Assembly: GCA_029216955.1 (NCBI GenBank)
Contig: JANAVB010015600.1
Span: 25,556,510-25,620,509 of the forward strand
DNA from: Iris pallida
Taxonomy: Eukaryota > Streptophyta > Magnoliopsida > Asparagales > Iridaceae
DNA length: 64,000 nucleotides
Direction: 5' to 3'
A program made the position numbers and the translations under genes. The notes beneath the pieces were generated by a model, which was not told the origin of the DNA, ran no database searches, and saw nothing but the letters and a program-made list of their open reading frames with translations. Positions 22,323 through 33,683 of the stretch are shown here, piece after piece (position 1 is the first letter of the stretch; each line of letters starts with the position of its first letter).

Positions 22323-24162
22323 AATCCATGCCATACACATATCGAAATCCCATTTCAGCAAATTGAATCCAAAATCTTACTGAAATCCTAACCAGCAGTA
22401 GCAATTACACATGTAGGATCATAATTGGCAACTTAACCTCATTTAAAATCAGTTTTAAAAATACTTAAAGTTCAGAATTTGAAAACAAGAATTGCACGTA
22501 TCAGTGAGAAATGGGGAAATAAAATCGACAGCCAAAAATATGTTAATCCCACAAATTTAGGGTTGGTAATCCATGCCACACATGTGCTCGTGTCCCAGGA
22601 TTCTACTCGTGTCCAAACATTTGGACACGAGGTGTCCAATCATTTAAAAACACACAGACACGTGCGTACAGTGCACTATCGTAATGTGAGGACAAGGTGT
22701 CGTACACGCGACACAGGGCAGGACACGACTCGTGATCGTGCCCACATGTTCGCCCCATGTAGGGCTGCGTGTTCGTGTCCCTGATATGTCACCACGACGT
22801 GTCTATGAGGGACACGAAGCCCGTGTCAGAACCCCCAAATTCGCGTGTTCAGTCCAGTACAAAACCCGTGCAGCCTCGTTTTCGTGTCCGACACGAAACG
22901 AGGTGTCATGAAACTTGGGGAGTGACTTGTCAGTCACTGCCCCAACCTCCATGCCAAGTTTTACGTGTCGAAATGTGGTGTCCAGGGAGAAACAGGACAC
23001 GGATAGCAGGACAGCGCACACGCGTGTCGTGCAGCGTGTCCGCACCCAATTTTGACACGAAATCGACACGAAAACCACATCAGTCTTCACAAAAGTTAGT
23101 ATACACATATAGATCAACAAATTCATATAATTAGTTTTACAAAAATTGAAAATAAAATCCTTAGAGGCATTTAATCAAACACCTAAACAACACTACGACA
23201 CGTGTCCGATACGGACACCAAACGGACACGAAATTGACCCAAACTTTAGGGACAGCTAGGGGGCTCCTAGATCTAGCCCTAAATGCAAAGAAAACGAAAT
23301 ATTAATACAATTTAAAGGATTTTACCTATAGGTGCAAAAAGCATGAAAAAGTTCCAAATGGGGGATTCTTCCTTGCTAGCCAAATGCTCCAAAATAGTCC
23401 TAAAGCTGGGATTAAACCCCACAATCATAAAATAGGAGAGTATTAGGTTCTAATGCAAGAAACTAGGATTAAAAATGAATTAAAATGAATTTATGGGAAT
23501 TTTTGGGAAGGAGGAAAATACCTTTCTTTTCCTATGTGTTGAAATGAAATAAAAGAGGCAAGCCCTAATGAATAAGTGTTTATATAGGGTGGGGATCCCT
23601 ATGTGGCTGGTCACTTAGGGTTTGGTTAGGGTTAGGGTGTCAAATCATGGGCCATAGGCCAAGTCACAAGTCATTAAGTCATTAAATCACAAGTCATTTC
23701 ATTAAACCATAAATCATGAAATGATTTCACTTAAACTAATCCTCCTATTCCAAAATTAGTTTCTAATGACTAAAAGTAGGTTAACCTAAGTTAGACTAGG
23801 GTCACCATGGCTAGGGTTAGCTTCTAGACTAGTCTACAAGTCTCTATAAGTCAAAGCCCAAACTAGGAATTACCAATTCAATAAATAATAAAATAATTCA
23901 AATAAGTCAAAATGACCAAATTACCCCTAGGCTAAAAATAATAATAAATCATCCTAATGACATGGTTAGGCTCTAGGTCATACAGTCTCTAGCATTTCAT
24001 TAGCAGCACATCAAAATCACAAGTCATGACTTAAAACAGTTTTTAAATAGTTTAAAAATGATTAAAAAATTACCAAAATCATAATGTGAAATAAATATCA
24101 ATAGATAATAATATAATTACAAAATTTCAAAATTACCCTCATCCGAAAAACTGGGTGTTACA

Positions 24163-24167
24163 AGTAC
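24163..24167. repeat. TSD (AGTAC) of the solo LTR, right copy
   Basis: Second copy of the 5-bp duplication flanking the solo LTR. Confidence 0.9.
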
Positions 24168-24265
24168 CTTCAAAATTATATCCTAATCCTACTGTAGGTT
24201 GTAGTGATATTCTAGTTCGAATACCACTACACAAACTCGACCTGCATAGGCCGCCACTAAAAATG
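24168..24265 (-). other. E1 interior next to 5' LTR, with PBS-like box
   Basis: This is the short piece of E1 between the solo LTR and the 5' LTR. The minus-strand sequence at 24239-24259 (TAGTGGCGGCCTATGCAGG) closely matches E4 at 44448-44468 just after its 5' LTR, at nearly the same distance. That conservation suggests the primer binding site region; I cannot name the tRNA. Confidence 0.6.
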
Positions 24266-25486
24266 TGTCACGACCCGCACCCTAGATTAAGGGCACGAGA
24301 CGTGGGTACGTCCAGCCTACGCCACAGTGTCGGCGGTAGAACGCTGTCCTAGGTCAAACATCTAATAGTATAAAGGTACCTGTACAGTATATACACTCCG
24401 AATGGAGGTGACATAACAATATAAAGTCTCAATCACGTCTAAGGCAGAGTAAAGATAGAAAGATAAATACTGAAATGAAAAGATCCACAGAATACAATCA
24501 GAGAAGTGTAAGTGTCTAATGATATATAATAAATCCACAGAATCCCAAATATCATAATACAGTCATCCAGAATGAAATATAAGAAAAACATCCTAGTCTT
24601 GTGGAGTGTCGTCCACAGCTAAATGATCCTGCTGCTGGTCCAAGTCTGTACTGTCATCTAGGGTAGCCCATAATAAGTGGGACAGCACGCCTCGTCCTCA
24701 TCCTCTATAATATTTCAACAGGTCCAGTCAGGACAGGAGCGAGCACAATATATCTCAACAAGTCATAGCAGGAAAGAAAATATAATCACGCTGGAGAATA
24801 AAATACAGGAAACTGAAGAATAGCATAATGTAAAAGAGACTGTAAATAAATATCTACGATATATAAAAAAGAGACCGTGCTAGTGATTCAGAGTACAAGA
24901 TGAACATGTGAATGGCTTAGGACTGATTCATGACTACACTAAGAGTGATTCATGACTATACTACTTTGGATATTATTCACATGACCATTCATACTCCTCC
25001 GTACCCCAATCAATACACAAGGATCCAGTCAAGTTACGTTAAGATTCATGACTAAACTACTTGACCCGTATAGGGTGATTCCCGAATTGATTCGTGAAGG
25101 CTCGGTGATCATGAGAGTACATGAGTCACTAGCTGATTCTCGAATATTCATGATAATAGAAGCATGAGATACATGATGTAAGTGAAACACACGAGACAAG
25201 AGTATCTGATGCTCCCGATAGGGATAACATCTCATGAAGGGATCCATATAGTACTAATTCATGTTACCAACGTGTCAGCATCAAGTAAGATAATATAAAG
25301 CAGGAAATATAATCCTAAATAAGATATATAATGATCAGAGAATGTACTCGCCTGGTATCCTGAATGTCCGAAGAGAATATACTGTCCGGAGAGTGGTGTC
25401 TGTCTCCTATAGAATAGTACAAGTCACTACATATCTAAAATAAGAAAATAGACTGCTACAATGCATCTACATGATGTTTGGGGTCA

Positions 25487-25640
25487 ATCTAGGCTAAAGT
25501 CGACCTTTGGTCAACTCTAGTCAACCCTAACAGTCAAGCTAGGTCAATTCTAGTCTAATTAGGTCAAACTAAGTCAAACAAGGTTAAATTTGATCAAACT
25601 AGTCTAGGTTGGTCAATCCTAAGCTTAACAAGTCAATCTA
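25487..25640. promoter_or_regulatory. GTCAA (W-box core) array in E1 5' LTR
   Basis: Around ten GTCAA copies in 150 bp, at the same relative place as the array in the solo LTR. Confidence 0.55.
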
Positions 25641-25868
25641 GGTCAACTAACCAATCACCATACAAGTCGCACTAGCCTAGTGATATACAAGTGTATCCAC
25701 CCCATGCCATAGGCCAACTACCTAGGCCTTGGGCCAAACACAAATGGCTAATGAGATTCCTACCTCAAAACCCACTACATATTTCACATAGGCAAATGCC
25801 ATAACCATTTCACATTACCTAATCACATGCACATTTCACATTACACACTAGTATAACTATTTACCCAC

Positions 25869-26168
<300 letters not shown>

Positions 26169-28643
26169 GAAATACACTAAGCAAGGTAAATGTGTGTGTT
26201 TGTGTGTATGTGAAAGTGTGTGTCAAATACATATGTGTGTGTGTGTGTGTGCTATGAATGTGTGTGTCATGTGTAGAGGGAAATGTGAGGGTGTAAACAG
26301 AGATAGTGATATGTGTTCAGGGTTGTGTGTGGCATGTGTGAGTTAATTTCAGAATGTGTGTGTGTCAATGAGAGGAGTGTGAGTGTTAGATGATTTGTGC
26401 GTGTGTGATGATTCAATTTTGTGTGTGAAGAGTAACAGGAAAACAGAAATGTGTTTCAGGATTTTGTGTGTGTGTGTGCATTGTGTGGAAAACTGTGACA
26501 GTGTCATGGGTGGCCTGTGTGTTAACTGTGTGTGTGAGTTGATAGGATTGTGTGTGTAGGAATAAACAGGAAATTAGTAAACAATAGGGTGTGGCAGATG
26601 TGTGTTTGAGAAATCATTCTCAGGTTTCAGTTTTCTGAAACCATTGACTGGTTTAACCCCAATCAAATGCAAAACCCAATTCGATGATCCATGCATTAGC
26701 ACAATCAAAGTTATCCTATCAATCATTCATCAGTTAACAATATGTAGGTGAACTAATTTATCATTCAACAGCATCTAACAGTTTAAAAGAAGAATAAAAT
26801 TCAGGAAATCAGTTTGAGCAAAACCCAACTATAAATGACATTTTACATAAGGGATGACAGTGATCAACCCAAAAATCGAATCCAACAACCCAATGCTCAA
26901 ACCCATCACAAATTGGCATGGTCCTTAGTCATTACACATGTGGGTGAACCTATTTCACTATTTAATCATCAATAAAAAAGGAAAATTGCAAATCAAATCC
27001 AGAAAAAATGTTTCAGCCACATGGTATCCGTGAAAAATCAGTGCACAAGGGAATTCGAGAAATTGAATCCAAACAACCATTAAAATCACAAATAAAAGGT
27101 TGGTAATAGGTGTTACACATGTGAGGGTACTAGGTAGGGTCTTTGTGTCCAAGAACTGGACACGAATTGTGTCCAAAATACCATACGAACCCAGACACTC
27201 AACTCGTGCACACAATCGTCGTCCAGAGGTGCGCCTAGGGTAGGTCTAGGTCTGTGTCACCCTGAAACGTATCCACATGACACACAGACACGACACGAAT
27301 CCCGTGTCAGTCGTGCCTGTGCACGTGCACAGCCGTCTGCACGCGACAGCGCGCTTCCCGTACGAGTATAATTTCTCCACGTGTACTCCACGACATGCTC
27401 CCAAATTTTGTGAGCATGGTGACAGACATTGCCCCTTGCTTCCTCCAAAAATTTCTGTCTCGACGTGTCCTGTGTCCTGAGATATAGCCTCCGATATGCA
27501 GGACACGGCCTAAGGGCTCGTGCTGCGTGTCCAGGTAAAAAAATACGATACAAACGGACACAAAACACCATACAAGCTTCACAAATAGTCATACACTCAT
27601 ATAGATCTACAAATCTATGCAATAACTTCTCAAAAATATGAAAATAGATTCCTAAGTGGCATTTCTACAAACACCTATATTACTATTGTGATACGTTTCC
27701 GATACGGACACGAAATGGACACAAATTGTGCCCAAAACTCGGGGACAGCTAGAAAACCCTAAAACCTAGCCTTATATGCAAAGAAATCAGGAAAAACTAG
27801 GAGTTTAGATGATTTACCTATTGAGTATCAAAACTCAAGAAAAGCTTCAAAGGAAGTGATTCCAAATGGCAACTCCAAATCTCCAAATGGCATGCAAACT
27901 GAGGTGATACTCCAAAATCAGTAAACAAACATAAATTAGATCCTAATGCAAAAGACTAGGGTTAAAAAGGAGTTAAAATGAATAAAATGAGATTTTAGAG
28001 CAATGGGAAAAATACTTCTCCTCCAAAATTAGGGCAAAGTCAAAAGAGGCAAGAACACACTAAGAGATTACTTATAGACAAGGGAAAACCCTAATAGTGG
28101 CTGCCATGGGTGGGTTTAAATTGGTTTTGGTCTAAAGTCATGGGCCTATGGCTTAATTACTTGTCTTGAAATTGGTAAGTCATAAGTCATAGACTTAAGT
28201 CACTAGTCATGAACTAATTTCACTCAACTAATCCTTCTTTCCTTAAACTATTTTGTAGTGACTAAAAGTAGGTTAACTAGAGTTAGACTAGGGTCACCAA
28301 CTAGGGTTAGCTTCTAGGCTAGTCTACAAGTCTCAACTAGCTCAAGTCAAAAATTAAAAATACCAATTAAATAAATTATCAAATAATTCAAAGAGGCCAA
28401 ATAAGCAAAATACCCTCATGCTCAAAAGTGAAAATAAATCATCCTAATGCCATGGTTGGGCTCTAGGTCAGACAGTCTCTCGGGTTACGCTAGTAAGCAC
28501 ATCAAAATCACAAGTCATAATTTTAAAATAGTTTTAAATGATTAAAAATCACCAAGAATCATATCATGATTTAAATATCATTAATAAAAGATTAAAATTA
28601 CAAAATTTCAAAATTACCCTTATTTAGAAAATTGGGTGTTACA

Positions 28644-29181
28644 ACGCGCATCTCACTCATAGGATGCCACGCATCCCCATCAGTTCAAGTAACCATTCGC
28701 ACAACTGGATATATGGCGCGCAATGCACAGTGCACGCACCTCAGAAACATTTATTTCAGAACTCTGTAAATAGAGTTTCAAATCAGTTCTAAAGCATCAC
28801 TAATGATCATAATCTACTAACAAAGTGCTGCTACATTCTCCAGAGGCTTGTGTCTTTAATATCACATCATCTAAGGGATAAAGTGATCATCTTCTTATCA
28901 GATTCCTACAATTGTATTTCCCTAGAATTCAAGTACTCATTGTACTTTTCTTTTTCTTAGTTTGTAAATCAAACTTTTATTTTTGCAAACATTAGCATGA
29001 GCTAGTGAAAGCAATTAAAAACATATCTAACTTGTGATATTCCTATATCCAGATATATTTCTAAACTAAAAGGCATGATAAAACAAAAAGAATTATAAGT
29101 AGAAGCTAATACATGGAAAGATGATGCCTATCAACTAGAAGCTAATATATGGAAAGACGTTGCTAAGATGCCTATCAACTT
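28644..29181. other. Sequence between E1 and E3, upstream of a CACTA fragment
   Basis: AT-rich sequence with no ORF of note. A partial tandem duplication of about 39 bp (GAAGCTAATA..GGAAAGA..GCCTATCAACT) occurs at 29101-29180. It probably belongs to the old CACTA element whose coding remnant follows. Confidence 0.5.
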
Positions 29182-29366
29182 AGTTGACCGTTCGTGGATG
29201 TACAATGGCGACATAAGAGCAAGATTGGTTTGACAAATAATTTCAAGGCGGGCATCAAAAAATTTCTGAGATACGCCAGTAGCCAACCTTATTTCATGGA
29301 CTGGAGGCTCATAAGGTGTCCTTGTGTCAAATATAATAATATACCATTCAAAGAGGTAGATCTCGT
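29182..29366 (+). pseudogene. Fragment of a second CACTA transposase (transposase-associated domain)
   Basis: Reads DRSWMYNGD, then after a frame change near 29210 FKAGIKKFLRYASSQPYFMDWRLIRCPCVKYNN: the order seen in the transposase-associated domain of CACTA TNPD (compare RSWMYNR..F..GVQQFLQFAKAF..YPCVRYRN in the complete copy at 15775). It is cut at 29366 by the insertion of E3. The rest of this transposase should lie to the right of E3, outside the window. Confidence 0.8.
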
Positions 29367-30939
29367 TGTCACGCCCCAGAACTAGAATACTGGAGAGCGG
29401 GGGTCAGACACAGCCAACTACGTATATTGAAGTGAATCCCACCACGCAATACGGTCACGGCTGTCTAGATGCATGAGGGTTTACTACAAGCCATTAGTCT
29501 CTTAGGGTCAAGAACAAGCCTAGTGTCTCAATCTCAAGCAAGCAAGTAAATGTAACAAGATGGTAGATCATCAGACATACAAGGTAAGGCATTCCAAACG
29601 TTACATATTCAGATGATCATGAAGCTAGTCATACAAAATGTGAAGACTAGCAAGATTTTAAGTCATACATGATCAACCCTATGATGTGTCAATCATGTTA
29701 CAGCTATTAGGCAGACAAGAATGTAAATTCAATACGAGCTAACACTTGCTCGACGGCTAAACACCTCAAAAGAATAGTTTTACAATAGAGTGGGAGAGCA
29801 AAATAAAACCCACTCGTTGTCAGGATTCCTTCTAGTGGTCACCATCTGGCAGGAAGGCTGGGAGATCCTTTGGAGCTACTCCAAAATTTGGCCATACAAA
29901 ACCAGCTGGGTCAGACCACAAAAGAGCAAGTGCCACAAAGGAGGCTTCACTTAAGAACTAAAACCATCATATTACCACATAAGGTCATAGATGAAATAAC
30001 AAAAGACATGAGTTAGAGAAAACAGGGTAATAAATAATAAGATAACTAAAGGACTATTTCGGTAACCAAGTTACAACCCGTAAACCAAACAAGGACCGGA
30101 GTTGTAACCCTTCACCTGAACGGAACTTAGTCTCTAACCAATTATCGATAAAGTAAAGCATACACAAGCATGTCCTGAGATAGCCATGTACTGGATCTAG
30201 GCAAGACTAGACAAGATAGGACTCCATCCAACATTTACGGCCAAGCAAGAGTACGGCTTGATATTTAAACTAACTAGGGTTATCACAAGCCTAGTTACTA
30301 GCAAGATGCAATGAGATATCCCTACGGCCACAAGCCCTGCAGACTATCCAGGTTATCCAGACGCAAGGTTCATGCTAAGAGTTATCATGACTTGTTAGGT
30401 GACTTAAGTGCAACACATGGCAGTATGCATAGTAATTGTTTCATGAAGTGCCCCACATGACAGTGAGCTAGAAATGTGCCCAACTCGTCAGCAGGCTACA
30501 AGTCCATCAGAAAAGGCACCCAGATAACGGGATTGCTTGTAGTCAGAATATCTCTCAATATGAACTACTTGATCAATCTAGTCATTAACCTAGTCAGATT
30601 CAGTATGAATCCCTGACCGTAGAAACCAGATATACAAGTCCTAGACATAATACGAGACAAGACTGGTAGCTTATACAAGCACATTCAATACAATCACCCA
30701 CGGTGTCAAGATGAGAATTTACTTAGCATGTCAAGTTAGCCGTCTCAACAGCGTTCAAGGTTACATGTCAAGATTACTTAGCAGGTCAAGATAACCGTCG
30801 CAACGGTGTTCATGAGTTTATATCAGGATTACTTGTCAGGGGTGCACCATAATAGGTCACCATCATGTCATGTTACTTGTACTTGTTACTTGTTAGGAGC
30901 GCGCCACGACGGGCCACTAGTGCTAAGAAGCCTCCGGGC

Positions 30940-31280
30940 AGGGGAGTACGCCAAAGGAGTACGCCAAGTCAGAGGAGTACGCCAAGAGTAGTATGCATAA
31001 AGGAAGTACGCATAAGGGAAGTACGTGTAAAGGAAGTACGCGTAAAGGAGTACGCCAAGGGAAGTACGCGTAAGGAAGTAGATGTAAAGGGAGTATGCGT
31101 AAAAGAGTACGCCAAGGGAGTATGCCAAAGGAATATGCTAAAGGAAGTACGCATAAAGGAAGTACGCGTAAAGGAGTACGCCAAGGAAAGTACGCATAAG
31201 GAAGTACACGTAAAGGAGTACACCAAGGGAAGTACGCGTAAGGAAGTACACGTAAAGGAAGTAAAGGAGTAAAGTTTACG
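30940..31280. repeat. Tandem array of GTACGCSTAAAGGA-type short units in E3 LTR
   Basis: More than 20 degenerate copies of a 12-16 bp unit alternating AAGTACGCGTAAAGG and AGTACGCCAAGGG. It is bounded by unique LTR sequence on both sides. Confidence 0.92.
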
Positions 31281-31849
31281 CGTGAAACTTGTTTTACGCC
31301 AAGGCAGGATAGACTTTGTTTTACGCGTAAAATAGTCTTGACTTGCGTAATCCAGATTCATGCTGACACGAATAATCGTGGGCGTAGGGTTTGATACTAC
31401 ACGAGCACGTATAAACGTGGGCGTAAGGAACCTCCAGAACTCTAAATTCTATGAAACCTTCCGTCTAAGCAAAAAATGGGACTTCTATAGATCAAATGGG
31501 GTATAACACAAATCTCAACAACCTAGAACGATCAAAACTTGAAAATAAAAAAGTTTGATAGATCAAAACTACTAAAATCCGAGAATGGCAAATTTCTTGA
31601 TCTATAAAAAATAAAACTTCAAAATACAAAATGTTAAGTTCTAAACCATCTTAGAATCACGAGAGGAAGATAAATGAACCATAAAAATGGGTTCTCATGT
31701 GGAAGCAAGGTGCACTTGCCTAAGATCTTGGTAGGTAGAGAGAGGTTAATAGAGAAGAAGAAGAGTAAATGAGAATAAGTGAAGAGAGAGAAAGTCGTTG
31801 GGCTTTAAATGGAGATGGTGGTAGGTAGGGGGTTGGGTTCATGATGAAC

Positions 31850-31854
31850 CACCC
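31850..31854. repeat. TSD (CACCC) of E2, left copy
   Basis: CACCC directly before TGTTTGCCAT; CACCC follows the other LTR at 59988-59992. Confidence 0.92.
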
Positions 31855-33199
31855 TGTTTGCCATGAAATATAAAAGAACAGAACAATTATCAGAGGACTG
31901 GACTTTTACTTCACAATACAAACTCGTTTGTACAAAGAAAGCCTAGGGACGAAAGCCTAGGTACAGCAATCTAAGTACAATTATTTACTTTAAATTCTGG
32001 GGGATGACGATAGAGGCTCGGGAAAGCGACGACCGCTCTGCCTTACTCCTTGGACGATCGGGTGCAGCCTTGGCTTTGTAGAAGAACTGCTTGGCGTTGG
32101 TGAAGGAATACTCTCCTTTCGATCTCTGGATATTCTCTCTCTGGCTTTTTGGATCTCTGTGTCTTTTTTTTAATAGACTCTCTCTTCTCTACTCGTAAGG
32201 GAATGACACCTTGCTATTTATATGAGTGGGGGGCATTATTAGGGTTTGCAATGATTGTCCATTCTTAAAAGTCGGCGGCTAAGGATCAATGAATCTGGGC
32301 CGCTCATCTTGAATATAATAGATTTGAGCAATTAATGTGATTGCATCAAATCTCTATGGGTAATTAATGATGATTGACATAAATCCTCATGATTTGCTAT
32401 GTCAATCTCGGATTTCCCGCCATGTGTTCAATTTGCTTGATTACAAATGATCTGATTTGATCCCAATACTTATTTGGGATTTATTGATAAATCTTGATCG
32501 ATTTGATGCCACGTGTCCCATTATCATGCCACATGTCTTAACCGCGAACTACTTAGGAAATCTGAACCTCATGAGGATTGCTCCCTATTGAGCCGCATAA
32601 GGCTGGCCACGTGTCAAGGCTGCTTGGGAGTGGCCCCTGATCATTTGAACCACATGGTGATGATCTGAGCCGTATGAGCGTAGGTGACCGCATGATGGGT
32701 GGCTTCTCAGTGAGCCGCATGAAGATGGTCCTCGTGAGCCGCATGGGATAGCCTCTGCCTGAGCCGCATGGGATAACTTCGATCTGAGCCGCATGGGGTG
32801 GTCTCCACTTGAGCCGTTTGGGATAACTTCAATCTGAGCCGCATGGGGTGGTCTCCACTTGAGCCGCATGCGACTGTCCACGTGTCAAGGCCACATGAAG
32901 GTTTCTAGATTTTGGAAGATTGTGTCAGAGATTTCCTTCGCTTCCCTAGGAGTCATTATTGTATCTTTGTGTCAGAGCTGTCATCTATCAGAGCTGTCAG
33001 CCGTCAAGGCATTAAATGCAGTAAAAGACAAAGGAAAGAGCTGTTGCAGGCCACGTGGCTCCTCCCTGTGCCACATGGAACTATTCGAGCCGCATAGACG
33101 CTTTGAACCGTATGGGTTCCTGAACCGCATGGGGTCTCTGAGCAGCACGGGACTCCCTGGCCGCATAGATCTTTCTTTATTCTTTTTCATGCTTCTACA
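31855..33199 (-). repeat. E2 3' LTR (1,345 bp)
   Basis: Plus-strand ends TGTTTGCCAT and GCTTCTACA. Matches 58662-59987 over its whole length with scattered differences. Its right half (about 32560-33175) is a dense series of GCCGCAT motifs. A TATA-like TATTTATA word lies at about 32213-32221. Confidence 0.93.
32560..33175 (+). promoter_or_regulatory. GCCGCAT motif cluster in E2 3' LTR
   Basis: Some twenty copies of GAGCCGCATG and near variants (CCGTATG, AACCGCAT), nearly all in the plus orientation, spaced about 20-35 bp apart. The cluster is repeated in the 5' LTR. It lies upstream of the plus-strand antisense gene of the element. Confidence 0.8.
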
Positions 33200-33212
33200 A
33201 GACCCCCTTCAA
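33200..33212 (-). other. Polypurine tract of E2
   Basis: Minus strand reads TTGAAGGGGGTCT directly before the 3' LTR start TGTAGAAGC, as expected for plus-strand priming. Confidence 0.8.
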
Positions 33213-33578
33213 AGTTTTTAGTTTGCAACATTGAAATACTTTGAATAAGAAGCATGGCTATTTATAAACTCTTCTGGCCGTATATGATGTCCTGGCCGCA
33301 TGGATGTTTCGGCCGCATGGATGTCTCGGCCGCATTGGTCAATTAGCCGTAGGGACTTTCTAGCCGCATAGGCTATCTGGCTGCATGAGCTCTTTGCCAT
33401 ATCATCCTGCCACGTGTGCAAATCTTTTGCATTTAATTGTTGTTGATTTGCCGTCAGTTTTAGGGCCATTTTTTGGGCAGGATCCCAAGAGTTTTGGCCT
33501 CTATTCAGTCAGTTTGTCTCGATAACCGAAGAGTCAGTTTTTCATGCTACACGCAGATCGAAGTGCCCTCCTTTTACT
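33213..33578 (+). promoter_or_regulatory. Upstream region of the antisense gene, with GCCGCAT motifs
   Basis: Between the polypurine tract and the antisense TATA box. About seven GGCCGCATGG/AGCCGCATAG variants occur at 33287-33390, continuing the series of the adjacent LTR. No ORF is supported here. Confidence 0.6.
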
Positions 33579-33587
33579 TATAAAATA
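33579..33587 (+). promoter_or_regulatory. TATA box of the antisense gene
   Basis: TATAAAATA, about 97 bp upstream of the ATG at 33684. Transcription would start near 33610, giving a leader of about 70 nt. Confidence 0.65.
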
Positions 33588-33683
33588 GGGACGTGTTCAG
33601 TCGGAGAGGTTTCTTTACTCTCTCTTTTATTTTCAATACTTGATTTTCTTCTTTCGTCTTCCTTTTCCGACCGTCGGACGATA

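Larger units (their letters stand above)
9677..24162 (-). mobile_element. Solo LTR of a Tekay-like family, split by a CACTA transposon
   Basis: Plus-strand ends TGTCACGACCCGCACCC (9677) and GGGTGTTACA (24162) match the ends of the E1 5' LTR (24266 and 28643). The order of sub-blocks is the same: CGACCCGC end, AACAGGTCCAGTCAGGACAG box, GTCAA array, AT/TG-rich block, ACACG block, GTGTTACA end. The body is clearly diverged from E1, so it is a separate family member. Flanks are AGTAC at 9672-9676 and AGTAC at 24163-24167, a 5-bp TSD, with no internal domain attached: a solo LTR. Without the CACTA element it is about 5.1 kb. Sequence between 9677-12980 and 22323-24162 holds no supported gene. Confidence 0.88.
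29367..31854 (-). repeat. E3 3' LTR, outer (left) part
   Basis: Starts TGTCACGCCCCAGAAC and is preceded by CTCGT (29362-29366), the candidate TSD. With 59993-60143 it makes an LTR of about 2.6 kb. It contains a short repeat pair (GTCAAGATTACTTAGCAGGTC, about 30715-30800) and a GTACGC array (30940-31280). Predicted ORFs over the array are repeat artefacts. Confidence 0.85.

Noticed and set aside
30940..31280. CRISPR-like array
   Set aside because: Units are contiguous, degenerate and lack spacers; plant retrotransposon context.
30865..31361. Two opposite 130-135 residue ORFs
   Set aside because: Products of the GTACGC tandem array (KEVRVKEYAKG repeats); no start context or homology.
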